In this document: positions 8,689-16,074 of the stretch, in pieces
How positions within the stretch are numbered: position 1 is the stretch's first letter
Layout: every line of letters begins with the position of its first letter
Assembly: GCA_003210735.1 (NCBI GenBank)
Contig: QCUM01000012.1
Coordinates: 1-57,170, forward strand
From: Synechococcus sp. AG-679-D13
GTDB lineage: Bacteria; Cyanobacteriota; Cyanobacteriia; PCC-6307; Cyanobiaceae
Length of the DNA stretch: 57,170 nt
Direction: 5' to 3'
Notes under the pieces: generated by a model
Told to the model about the DNA's origin: nothing
Seen by the model: the letters and a program-made list of their open reading frames with translations, nothing else
Database searches by the model: none
Translations under genes and position numbers: made by a program

Positions 8689-9119
8689 ACATCAACCGCT
8701 GTCGCGTGTTGGCGGTCGGCAAGATCCGCCGTGGCTGGATCCAGGAAGGAATCGATCTCTACAGCAGACGTTTAAGAGGCCTTTCGGTCATTGAGCTGCG
8801 GGATGGCACCCCTGAAAAAGAGGACAGTGCCATCAAGGCCGCTTTGCTGCCTGATGAACGGTTGGTTGTCCTGATGGAGGAAGGGGAAACCCTGGCCTCC
8901 ATCCCCTTCGCCAGACGTCTGGAGCGCTACGGAAATGAGAGGCTTGCCTTCATCATTGGCGGCGCAGATGGACTGACGGAGGATCTCAAGGCAAAGGCTG
9001 ACTGGCGACTCAGCCTTTCGCCGATGACGTTTCCCCACGAGCTGGCGAGATTGATGCTGATTGAGCAATTGTTCCGCGCTCAGGCCATCATTCAGGGCAG
9101 TCCTTACCACCGTGCCTGA
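8685..9119 (+). CDS. rlmH: 23S rRNA (pseudouridine1915-N3)-methyltransferase RlmH
   Basis: 144 residues, the normal RlmH length. The SPOUT trefoil-knot motifs are clear: FIIGGADGL for the SAM-binding loop and [19 protein letters not shown] followed by SPYH at the C-terminus. The enzyme methylates pseudouridine 1915 in helix 69 of 23S rRNA on assembled 70S ribosomes. The TTG start at 8685 overlaps the previous stop codon; internal starts would remove the conserved [14 protein letters not shown] segment. Confidence 0.95.
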   Translation: MNINRCRVLAVGKIRRGWIQEGIDLYSRRLRGLSVIELRDGTPEKEDSAIKAALLPDERLVVLMEEGETLASIPFARRLERYGNERLAFIIGGADGLTEDLKAKADWRLSLSPMTFPHELARLMLIEQLFRAQAIIQGSPYHRA

Positions 9120-9124
9120 ATCCG

Positions 9125-9706
9125 ATGCTGCATGTGGCCGACGCCCTTCTGCCCGATGCACTGCTGAACGGGCTCAGGGATCTCTGCGACGCCCACGCTG
9201 ATCTCCTCGAGGAGCATGACGGTGACGCCATGTTCAGCTGGAAACCTGAAACGGGCGATGCCCGATCCCTGCACAGTCATCAGCATCAGCTGCTGATGGA
9301 GCGCTACCTCAAGGATCACCTTCTGCCTCTGGCGCGACCATTGGCTCCGGGTCTGACAGGTGTGGAGTGGTGGTGTAACACCAACAATGACCTCGATTGG
9401 CACATCGATAAGGATGAGGCTGAAGGTCGTCGCAGTGGGACTTACCAGCTTCCATTGCTGTCCACTGTTTTTTATCCCCATGTGAGCTGCGCCGGCGGCG
9501 AATTGCTGGTGGCCGACAATCCACCGATCAGCTCGGGATACAACGGACCATTGCCCTGTTTCAACTCGGTGATGACCATTCCACCAGCAGCAAACCGGCT
9601 TGTGATGTTCTCGCCCGGTGTGCTGCATCGGATTAATCCGCTGGAAGGAGAGCGCTACTCCGTCGCGGTCAATCTCTGGGCAACGGAACCTCTCGTCACA
9701 CCTTGA
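9125..9706 (+). CDS. 2OG-Fe(II) oxygenase family protein
   Basis: 193 residues with a double-stranded beta-helix 2-oxoglutarate/Fe(II) signature: HID at residues 93-95 (WHIDKDEAE), a distal histidine at 168 (FSPGVLHRI) and the 2OG-binding arginine at about 177 (EGERYSVAVNLW). The second half (YPHVSCAGGELLVAD) fits the prolyl-4-hydroxylase-like fold. The substrate cannot be read from the sequence. The start lies 5 bp after the rlmH stop, so it is probably the last gene of the pentapeptide-hypothetical-rlmH transcript. Confidence 0.85.
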   Translation: MLHVADALLPDALLNGLRDLCDAHADLLEEHDGDAMFSWKPETGDARSLHSHQHQLLMERYLKDHLLPLARPLAPGLTGVEWWCNTNNDLDWHIDKDEAEGRRSGTYQLPLLSTVFYPHVSCAGGELLVADNPPISSGYNGPLPCFNSVMTIPPAANRLVMFSPGVLHRINPLEGERYSVAVNLWATEPLVTP

Positions 9707-9985
9707 TCAGTTGCAAAATCAGTTCCAGTGGCCTGAACGTTCTGACAGCCAATAACTTCTGCGCAGGGGATGTTCGCCTGCCGTGATCGTTGCAGGCCCT
9801 ATTTGAGTAAGAAGGGAGACACCTGTCTCAGGCTGCCATTGATTCAAACAGTTCCTGATGATATTCACAGGCATCTTCATCGGTGAATGCTCATTACAGG
9901 CCTCATTGATGCAGTTGTCTTTTTGCCCTTGTGTACTATTCGCTCGTATTTTTTTCAGGCTGAATTCTGTCGCCGTTGAAAACAG

Positions 9986-10225
9986 CTAACCCAATGCGCT
10001 GAGTCGCTGAAGGCTGATCCAGCCTTCTCTGACATGCCCCCTTGTTGGATCGATGTGCCCAGGATCAATGGGTTGATGCATCCTTTCGACAAGTCCTTCG
10101 ACAGAGATCAGCTCACCGCCCATGTTGCAGAGCTGGAACGTCCAATCACCAATCTCAGCCGGCACATTGACTTGAAGGCCCGCAGCCTGCTCGACTAGAG
10201 AGATGCAGCTGTGAATATCAGGCAT
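9986..10225 (-). CDS. Small hypothetical protein, 79 aa
   Basis: The product is 79 residues (MPDIHSCISLVEQAAGL; NVPAEIGDWTFQLCNMGG; ending LQRLSALG). Composition is protein-like, with no membrane segment or signal. I do not recognise the family. It lies alone between the oxygenase gene and the AT-rich stretch at 10226-10562, with 279 bp of unassigned sequence on its downstream side. Confidence 0.5.
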   Translation of the reverse strand: MPDIHSCISLVEQAAGLQVNVPAEIGDWTFQLCNMGGELISVEGLVERMHQPIDPGHIDPTRGHVREGWISLQRLSALG

Positions 10226-10562
10226 GGACGTCTTGACCTGCTTGAGAATTCATAACTCTGGTGAGCCTGTCGAAACCAGAGCAACCGCTACCGATGGTCA
10301 ATAAAAAAAGAACGCCTTGATGACCATCCTCAATGAAAGATCATTCGGATTGTTTGCTGGATCGCATCTAGATCAATCGAATTTGCTGGTTGATTTTGCC
10401 CGACAGATTGGTTGACGATTGTTTGAATCGCTCGTGATCTGTAAATAGCCAATTCATCGTTGTCAACACGAAAATATGCATATGTACCTTTGAGGGATCG
10501 CCACTTTTCTTTTTGCCGAGTTGATCGATCCCGAAGTCTTTACTCCTGGACTTCCAGATCTC
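10226..10562. other. Intergenic region with an inverted repeat
   Basis: No gene seen. GATGGTCA at 10293-10300 and TGACCATC at 10321-10328 form a perfect 8-bp inverted repeat separated by 20 bases. It has no U-tract following, so it is not an obvious terminator. Confidence 0.35.
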
Positions 10563-10952
10563 TCACCACAACTGGTTCAAAGCCACTGGCCTGAATTTTT
10601 CGATGGAAAGGCTCCAGCAGCGCAGGCTGATGGATTGCAAAGCAGCCATAAAAGCAGGCGTGTCTCCACTGTTCAGCCAGTCCGCTTTGATCCTTGGCAC
10701 ATCCTCCGGCAGCCGTTCCATCTGAAGTTCCACCACAATCAGAGCCTCTGAGCCAGCAGCCCTTTGGAGCGGTCCGTCATCACTGCGCTGCCAGATCCGC
10801 AAAAGCAACTCCAGTGCTAGTGCATGGGCCAGCCCTTCAGGAGCCTCTCCGGATGACATCTTTTGCTGTTGTGATCGCCCCCCCAATGGCATTGAACGAG
10901 AACCTCCTTGGCTGACCAAAGCCAGACAAACCAAATAGGGAGAATCAGCCAT
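10563..10952 (-). CDS. Hypothetical protein, up to 129 aa
   Basis: Not recognised. The likely core begins at an internal Met (MSSGEAPEGLAHALALELL), giving about 98 residues, because the 31 upstream residues are of low quality. The core is helical and Leu-rich (LLLRIWQRSDDGPLQ; AFMAALQSISLRCWSLS), soluble, with no clear motif. It overlaps a weaker plus-strand ORF at 10521-10751, which I reject. It points away from the umuDC promoter region. Confidence 0.5.
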   Translation of the reverse strand: MADSPYLVCLALVSQGGSRSMPLGGRSQQQKMSSGEAPEGLAHALALELLLRIWQRSDDGPLQRAAGSEALIVVELQMERLPEDVPRIKADWLNSGDTPAFMAALQSISLRCWSLSIEKFRPVALNQLW

Positions 10953-11279
10953 TCAAGCCACGTCTGTTGAAACACATGGAGACTACTTTAATCATTTCGT
11001 ATCTTGCCTTGATCTGGTCAATGTTGTTACTTGTGTTGTCTCATAAGCATTATTTTTTGGTCATGATAGTCCAAGATAGACCTTTTATTTTTATCTCTCT
11101 CTGCTGACTTGGCTTCTTATTTGCTTTTATGCATAACTGGGTTCCGGTGATTTTTAATTGTGATTGCATTGCTGTCTTGTTCTTTTTGCTTGCCTTTGTG
11201 GGTCGATATTGGTTTTCCTGATCCTTCTTGCTTTGTCTGCGTTTTTGGCCTTGATCCGCTTCCGCCTGCCTTCAGATAT
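10953..11279. other. AT-rich region upstream of umuDC
   Basis: No convincing gene. T-rich sequence separates the minus-strand hypothetical from the LexA box at 11280. ORFs that enter this stretch overlap the umuD coding region or its operator. Confidence 0.4.
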
Positions 11280-11293
11280 AGTACGCATGTACT
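11280..11293 (+). promoter_or_regulatory. LexA (SOS) box upstream of umuDC
   Basis: AGTACGCATGTACT at 11280-11293 matches the cyanobacterial LexA consensus RGTACNNNDGTWCB at every defined position and is nearly palindromic. It ends 11 bases before the first candidate umuD start (GTG, 11305), where bound LexA would block transcription. UmuDC operons are classic SOS targets, which supports the call. Confidence 0.85.
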
Positions 11294-11304
11294 AAGCGTG
11301 GAGC

Positions 11305-11742
11305 GTGGTGTTCGGCTCTCAGCATCACCCGCAACCCCTGAGGTCTGGGCGCACTTTTTTGACCCTGCCCCTGGCCAGTGAACGGGTGGCGGCAGGGTTC
11401 CCCTCCCCTGCCGATGACTACGTCGAGGTGGGGATTGATCTGAATGAGCAGTTGATCCGTCATCCCACCAGCACTTTTTTCCTTCGGGTGAGCGGTCATT
11501 CAATGACCGGCGCCGGCATCCAGGACGGTGATCTTTTGGTGGTGGACCGTAGCCTCGCCCCCCGGCCGGGGCGGGTTGTGGTCGCTGTTCTTGACGGCCA
11601 CTTCACCCTCAAGCGTCTTGTACGTCATCAGGGTCGACTGCGCCTGGAAGCCGCCAATCCGGATTATCCCGCTCTCGAGCTGTACCGCTGTGGCGACGTG
11701 CAGATCTGGGGTGTGGCAATCCATGTGATCCACCCGCTTTGA
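11305..11742 (+). CDS. umuD: UmuD-like S24 peptidase, DNA polymerase V accessory subunit
   Basis: LexA/UmuD-type S24 peptidase. The self-cleavage site Ala-Gly is at residues 30-31 (ERVAAGFPSPADDYVE), the nucleophile Ser66 in SGHSMTGAGI, and the general-base Lys103 in TLKRLVRH. There is no N-terminal DNA-binding domain, so it is UmuD and not LexA. RecA-stimulated cleavage makes UmuD', which joins UmuC to form polymerase V. GTG 11305 is the first in-frame start; GTG 11308 or TTG 11359 are alternatives, and the real N-terminus may be shorter. umuC begins 10 bp after its stop, and the LexA box lies just upstream. Confidence 0.92.
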   Translation: MVFGSQHHPQPLRSGRTFLTLPLASERVAAGFPSPADDYVEVGIDLNEQLIRHPTSTFFLRVSGHSMTGAGIQDGDLLVVDRSLAPRPGRVVVAVLDGHFTLKRLVRHQGRLRLEAANPDYPALELYRCGDVQIWGVAIHVIHPL

Positions 11743-11752
11743 CCCATCAACC

Positions 11753-13027
11753 ATGGTCCAGGCCACCGTTCTGATTGACGGCAACAACTTCTATGCATCC
11801 TGCGAGCAAAGCCTCGATCCATCCCTGATCGGACGCCCAGTGGTGGTGCTTTCGAATAACGATGGCTGCATTGTGGCTCGCAGTGCTGAGGCCCGAGCCC
11901 TCGGTATTGCGATGGGAACGCCGTATTTCAAAGCGCGGCAGGAGCTGAAACAGCAAAACGTGGTGGTACGCAGTTCCAATTACGCCCTCTACGCCGACAT
12001 GAGTCAGCGGATGATGTGCTTGCTGGAGGCCCATTGCGAAGATCTGGAGGTTTATTCGATCGATGAAGCCTTCGGACGGATCAGCCGTCCAGGACATGGG
12101 GACCTGCAGGGCTGGGCCCGCCAGCTTCGGGCCACAGTCCGGCAGCACCTGGGGCTGCCGATTGCCATCGGTGTGGGTGCCAGCAAGAGCCAGGCGAAAC
12201 TGGCCAATCGCTTAGCCAAACAGGTGCCTGCCCATGCGGGGCTGTTTGATCTGGGGTGCTGCAACGATCCAGACGGCTGGCTGGAAACGATTGCGATTGA
12301 AGACGTTTGGGGCATCGGCCGGAAGCTGGCCCTTTGGTGCCGCCTGCGCGGCGTGAGCAATGCCCGCTTGCTGCGGGATATGCCGAGCGGTGAATTGCGC
12401 GGGAAGTGCGGCGTGGTTGGGTTGCGGCTGCAGCGGGAACTACGCGGACAAGCCTGCTTACCACTGGATCTGGCCCCGGCAGCGAAGCAGGAGACCTGCG
12501 TGAGCCGCAGCTTCAGCAGGCCGATCACCAGCCTCGGCGAACTGCGCCAGGCCGTGGCCAGCTATGTGGTGCGCGCCGCCGAGAAACTGCGCAAACAGAG
12601 GCAACGGACAGCTGCTCTCACCGTCTACACCCGCACAAGTCCCTTCACTCCGGGGTTTTACAGCCAGGCCGCCAGTTGTCGCCTGGATTTACCCAGCAAC
12701 GACACCGCCGAACTTCTGGCGGCAACACTGCCGCTGGTGGATCGAATTTTTCGTCCCCATCGCCAACTGGCCAAAGCCGGTGTTCTGATGCAGCACCTGC
12801 AAGGGAGCGAAACTCTTCAGGGCCACTTGATGGTGCCGACCAGCGAGGAGGAGCATCAACGCCGCCACGATCTGATGCAAACAATCGACCAGCTCAACCG
12901 GCGATATGGCCGGGGAACGGTCCAATGGGCTGCTTGTGGCTTGCATCCGAGTTGGATGATGCGGCGGGAACGAATGGGCCGCACCGCCACAACCCGACTC
13001 AGTGATGTGCCGCTGGTGCATGCCTAG
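11753..13027 (+). CDS. umuC: UmuC, Y-family DNA polymerase V catalytic subunit
   Basis: 424 residues, the usual length. Y-family palm motifs are intact: LIDGNNFYASCEQ with the first catalytic Asp, NNDGCIVARSAEARALG, and VYSIDEAFGRI with the catalytic Asp-Glu pair. The HhH segment (IEDVWGIGRKLALW) and the C-terminal little-finger plus UmuC-specific tail (LMQTIDQLNRRYGRGTVQWA) follow. Error-prone translesion synthesis is the expected activity. It is co-transcribed with umuD and so under the same SOS control. Confidence 0.95.
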   Translation: MVQATVLIDGNNFYASCEQSLDPSLIGRPVVVLSNNDGCIVARSAEARALGIAMGTPYFKARQELKQQNVVVRSSNYALYADMSQRMMCLLEAHCEDLEVYSIDEAFGRISRPGHGDLQGWARQLRATVRQHLGLPIAIGVGASKSQAKLANRLAKQVPAHAGLFDLGCCNDPDGWLETIAIEDVWGIGRKLALWCRLRGVSNARLLRDMPSGELRGKCGVVGLRLQRELRGQACLPLDLAPAAKQETCVSRSFSRPITSLGELRQAVASYVVRAAEKLRKQRQRTAALTVYTRTSPFTPGFYSQAASCRLDLPSNDTAELLAATLPLVDRIFRPHRQLAKAGVLMQHLQGSETLQGHLMVPTSEEEHQRRHDLMQTIDQLNRRYGRGTVQWAACGLHPSWMMRRERMGRTATTRLSDVPLVHA

Positions 13028-13803
13028 GACCGGACATCCATCAAATGCTGAATTGCGTCTTGATGCGTGTTGAAAGGAAAATCAAGGTCACTTCGTGGGC
13101 GTTGGTGGGCTTCATCAATGCCAGCGAGCATCGAATGATGATGTCCAGAGTTACGAGGATGCGCTGTCAGATCTCCTGGCTCAGACAAAACATTCCGTGG
13201 TGCTGATTGACAATGTCACCGAAGCCACGATCAACATTGGCTGCCAAAAGGCAAAGATTGCTCTCGACTAAAACTGCGATGAGCTGTTGCAATTGGCCTT
13301 CAAAAATCTGAGGATTGATGAGGAGCAAATCGACCTTCTGACTTCTGACTCATGATCAAACAGTCTCATGATTGACTCGGATTGGTTCTTGTGAGGTCAG
13401 CATCAGATAGGCCATGCATTAGCTTGACAACTGGCTTGGCTCTGGATGACCCAGAAAAAATTGCCCCATCTTCTGGAGAAAATGGCCCCCGAAGTCCAGA
13501 AGCCAAAACCCTCGAACCGCGATGATCTGTTGAGTCATGGTTTCACCTTACAGTTGCGACCGAGGAACGCTTCGACGTCTTTCACGGAGGATCTGCTGCC
13601 TCTGCATGGCGTCTGGCATGTTCATGACAACTTGAAACGTCTCATTCCGACGATGATTGATTCGGTTGTTCGCTAAAATTGCTAGTGGATTGTTGCTGCC
13701 GAGGGAATGAACGACATCAATCTTAAGCTTGATAACTTTTATGCTGCCAAACTGATTGTCGCGGAACAAAAACTAATATCTTGAATTAATTATAGGCAAG
13801 AGC
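13028..13803. other. Sparse region with coding-like remnants
   Basis: No confident gene. A plus-strand frame ending at 13271 reads like protein over about 45 codons (QSYEDALSDLLAQTK, then VVLIDNVTEATINI) but lacks a good start; GTG 13095 is the only candidate. A second plus-strand ORF at 13446-13676 (76 aa, MTQKKLPHLLEKMAPEV) has no recognisable motif. The stretch looks like decayed or fast-evolving small genes. Confidence 0.35.
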
Positions 13804-14535
13804 TTGGCAGCAGCAGTAATTCCAGAGAATGAAGCAGAGAGGATTAATGCGCTACATGAATATAAAATTCTTGGTACTAAGCCTGAGCAGACTTATGACG
13901 ATATAACCAAAATTGCTTCAGCTGTATGCGGTACACCGATTGCGCTACTCAGTCTTGTTGATACTGATCGGCAATGGTTTAAGTCGAAGGTAGGTGTTGA
14001 TGTTGAGGAAACTCCTAGAGATTGGTCGTTTTGTGCTCATGCAATTCATACTTCTGATCCACTAATTGTGCCTGACGCCACGCAGGACTCTCGCTTCAAT
14101 GAAAACCCATTGGTTTGTGGGGACCCACAGATCAGGCTTTACGCAGGTTTTCCGCTTGAAAACAGCGAACTTTTGCGGGTTGGCACCTTATGTGTCATTG
14201 ACAGGAGGCCACGTCAGCTGACTGAAAATGAATGCGATGTGATGAAAGCACTTGCAAGACAAGTGGTGGCATTTTTAGAGCTGCGCAAAAAATCAATTAA
14301 CCTCATCGAATCTTTTTGCTCACATAAACACGGAAACCGAATGATTTCGACATGCTCTTATTGTCGAAAGGCTCAGGATCAAAATGGTGATTGGATGTAT
14401 CTAGATAAGTATTTATCACAAAGAACGAATCTTAATTTCACGCATGGAATTTGTGATGCATGCATTGAGCAACATTTTCCTGAGGTGCTTGATGCATGGC
14501 GCTCCGAAGAGGAAGCTAAAAACCCCCAAACTTAA
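13804..14535 (+). CDS. GAF-domain protein with C-terminal double-CxxC module
   Basis: 243 residues. Residues ~10-160 form a GAF domain of the type often found in cyanobacterial signalling proteins (EAERINALHEYKILGT; DITKIASAVCGTPIALLSLV; DRQWFKSKVGV; FCAHAI; LYAGFPL; GTLCVID). The C-terminal ~65 residues carry CSYC at 184-187 and GICDAC at 216-220, with a spacer resembling the tail found after PAS/GAF domains in some bacterial response-regulator and histidine-kinase proteins. No kinase, GGDEF or chromophore-cysteine motif is evident, so it is a stand-alone sensor or adaptor. The start is TTG at 13804. Its AT-rich codon use differs from the neighbours, suggesting recent acquisition. Confidence 0.8.
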   Translation: MAAAVIPENEAERINALHEYKILGTKPEQTYDDITKIASAVCGTPIALLSLVDTDRQWFKSKVGVDVEETPRDWSFCAHAIHTSDPLIVPDATQDSRFNENPLVCGDPQIRLYAGFPLENSELLRVGTLCVIDRRPRQLTENECDVMKALARQVVAFLELRKKSINLIESFCSHKHGNRMISTCSYCRKAQDQNGDWMYLDKYLSQRTNLNFTHGICDACIEQHFPEVLDAWRSEEEAKNPQT

Positions 14536-14611
14536 GTGCTAGCTCGAGTGCTCCCAGGCCAAGTAAAAACGTTCCGCCAAGCAAAACAAATTCTTTTGGG
14601 TTCTGAGCCAT
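14516..14611 (-). CDS. Possible 31-aa hydrophobic peptide
   Basis: An ORF from ATG 14611 reads MAQNPKEFVLLGG followed by a hydrophobic helix (TFLLGLGALELALKFGGF). It overlaps the last 20 bases of the GAF gene on the opposite strand. The frame is open further upstream to possible TTG starts. Small single-helix proteins of this kind are common near photosynthetic membranes, but no family is recognised. Confidence 0.3.
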   Translation of the reverse strand: MAQNPKEFVLLGGTFLLGLGALELALKFGGF

Positions 14612-15018
14612 TGACTGAGCCCACCAACAACGCTCCAACAAATCTAAAAGGAACTTGAAACTATGGCATTTAGAACGATTGCATTCTCCGAGCTTGGCAC
14701 GCTGTTTTTACGTAAATTCATGAAATAGGCTTAATAACTCAGGGTTTCGGTCCTTGGCTTCACGAAAGTTTGTATTTGGGCCAGCTTGCCTCGTTTCAGC
14801 TCCCTCTGTCGTTGAATCGCCCGAGTTCGCTTGCGTTTGTCTTGTTTAATCGGCGGGGTGTCACACAGCACCAGAGAATTCTTTCGCCGCTGGAACGGAA
14901 CGCTTTGGATTCCAGTGAATTTCTGATTTGAGCTGATCCTGCAGCGCCAAGATGGTGGTTCGCTCGGTGTTTTGATTTGACCCAGCAGATGCCAGTGATT
15001 AGTACTGGAGACAGGCAA
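14612..15018. other. Intergenic region before the tRNA-Ser terminator
   Basis: A minus-strand ORF (14731-15018) has a basic C-terminal part (DKRKRTRAIQRQRELKRG, then KLAQIQTFVKP) that could be the end of a small gene, but its first half has no protein character. I do not call it. Confidence 0.3.
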
Positions 15019-15046
15019 TAAAAAAGCCCAGTCAATGACTGGACTT
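15019..15046 (-). terminator. Rho-independent terminator downstream of tRNA-Ser
   Basis: On the minus strand CCAGTCA and TGACTGG pair as a tight hairpin followed by GC and then six T residues (15026 down to about 15019). It lies 16 bases beyond the 3' end of the tRNA gene, in the right direction to end its transcript. Confidence 0.75.
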
Positions 15047-15061
15047 CCTAGTGCTTAGAAG

Positions 15062-15148
15062 CGGAGAGGGTCGGATTCGAACCGACGGTGCCATTGCTGA
15101 CACGCTGGTTTTCAAGACCAGAGCCATAAACCACTCGACCACCTCTCC
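15062..15148 (-). tRNA. tRNA-Ser (anticodon UGA)
   Basis: The 87-base gene has acceptor stem GGAGAGG/CCTCTCC (15148-15142 with 15069-15063), discriminator G at 15062, anticodon stem CTGGT/ACCAG flanking loop CTTGAAA with anticodon TGA, a long variable arm (GTGTCAGCAATGGCAC) typical of class II serine tRNAs, and a T-loop GGTTCGAATCC. CCA is not encoded. It decodes UCA and related serine codons. Confidence 0.97.
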
Positions 15149-16024
15149 ATTGGTCAATCCGCAGGATCAACCTGCATATCTTACTCGCTAGTCAACGTGG
15201 GAAAACAAGATCTGGAAGTCATTTTCCTGGATAGGTGTTCGAGTGGAATCCACTGACAACAGGCGAGTCTCAGTGTCTCATTACTACGCAAGGTTGGGGG
15301 CAACCATGATTTTGTAATGAGTGGCAAGGTCATTGGCTTTGATGATGTGTTTGTTGTACAGACAACCAGTTCACGGTGATTGGTTCTCTCATGTAAAAAG
15401 ATGGAAGTATTGTTTTAGTGACACCTGTGATTTGTTTGATTCAGTAAGATCCACTTCTATTGAGCGTGTGAGAGTTAGGGCCTCTGACGATCCTTTGGTT
15501 TTTATTCTTTGTTAAATGAGAGTTTAGTCGTCCAGTTCTTGCTTAGGTGTTCTGCTGAGGTGGGATTAATTGAGGCCAATGTGTCTTGAATTAATTTTAA
15601 AGACTGCAAATCGAGTCACGCTCTAGCTGAAAGTCTCCATTTGCTGTTCGTGGATGGTTGATTTCAAGCAAAAGCCAATCGGTCTGGCTTTTGAATTTGA
15701 ACAGGTCGTGCTAATGCCTTGTCTTCAGATATGGATTTCAGGGAAACAGTAGATATTGATCTGTCCAATTGGTGGGAAGAAACAATCAGATTCCTCTGCG
15801 GACAAAGTAGGCCACTCGTAGCGGGATCGATCTTCGTCGAGTTTGAGTAAGGCAGGGAGGAACTGGATAAATTCTGGATGCTTTTTGATCAATCAACTTT
15901 GGCAAAAGTATTCAATTCGATCCATGTTTTTAAGGGTTAGGCTTGAGTGAAATTGTTAATACAATTGTTGAACAGCTGATTTCTTCAGAATGGATCTGAA
16001 TCTGAATAGAGCTGAACAATAAAA
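15149..16024. other. Long AT-rich region with no confident gene
   Basis: Nothing recognisable over ~870 bases. A 64-codon plus ORF at 15321-15515 and a 39-codon plus ORF at 15731-15850 (MDFRETVDIDLSNWWEE) exist, but neither has a convincing ribosome-binding site or motif. It may contain decayed genes or a non-coding RNA that cannot be told from sequence alone. Confidence 0.4.
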
Positions 16025-16052
16025 AATCAGGTGCCGCGGAGGGCACCTGATT
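16021..16052 (-). terminator. Rho-independent terminator of nrdJ
   Basis: An 11-bp perfect stem (AATCAGGTGCC at 16025-16035 with GGCACCTGATT at 16042-16052), six-base loop, and on the minus strand a run of T residues extending past the stem to 16021. It lies 22 bases beyond the nrdJ stop codon. Confidence 0.9.
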
Positions 16053-16074
16053 CAATCGCTTGAAAAAAGAGCAA

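Noticed and set aside
9104..9628. Long minus-strand ORF opposite the 2OG-Fe(II) oxygenase
   Set aside because: Shadow frame of a gene with clear HxD...H motifs; the minus-strand product has no motif.
10293..10328. Inverted repeat GATGGTCA...TGACCATC as a terminator
   Set aside because: The 20-base loop and missing U-tract argue against it; kept only as an intergenic note.
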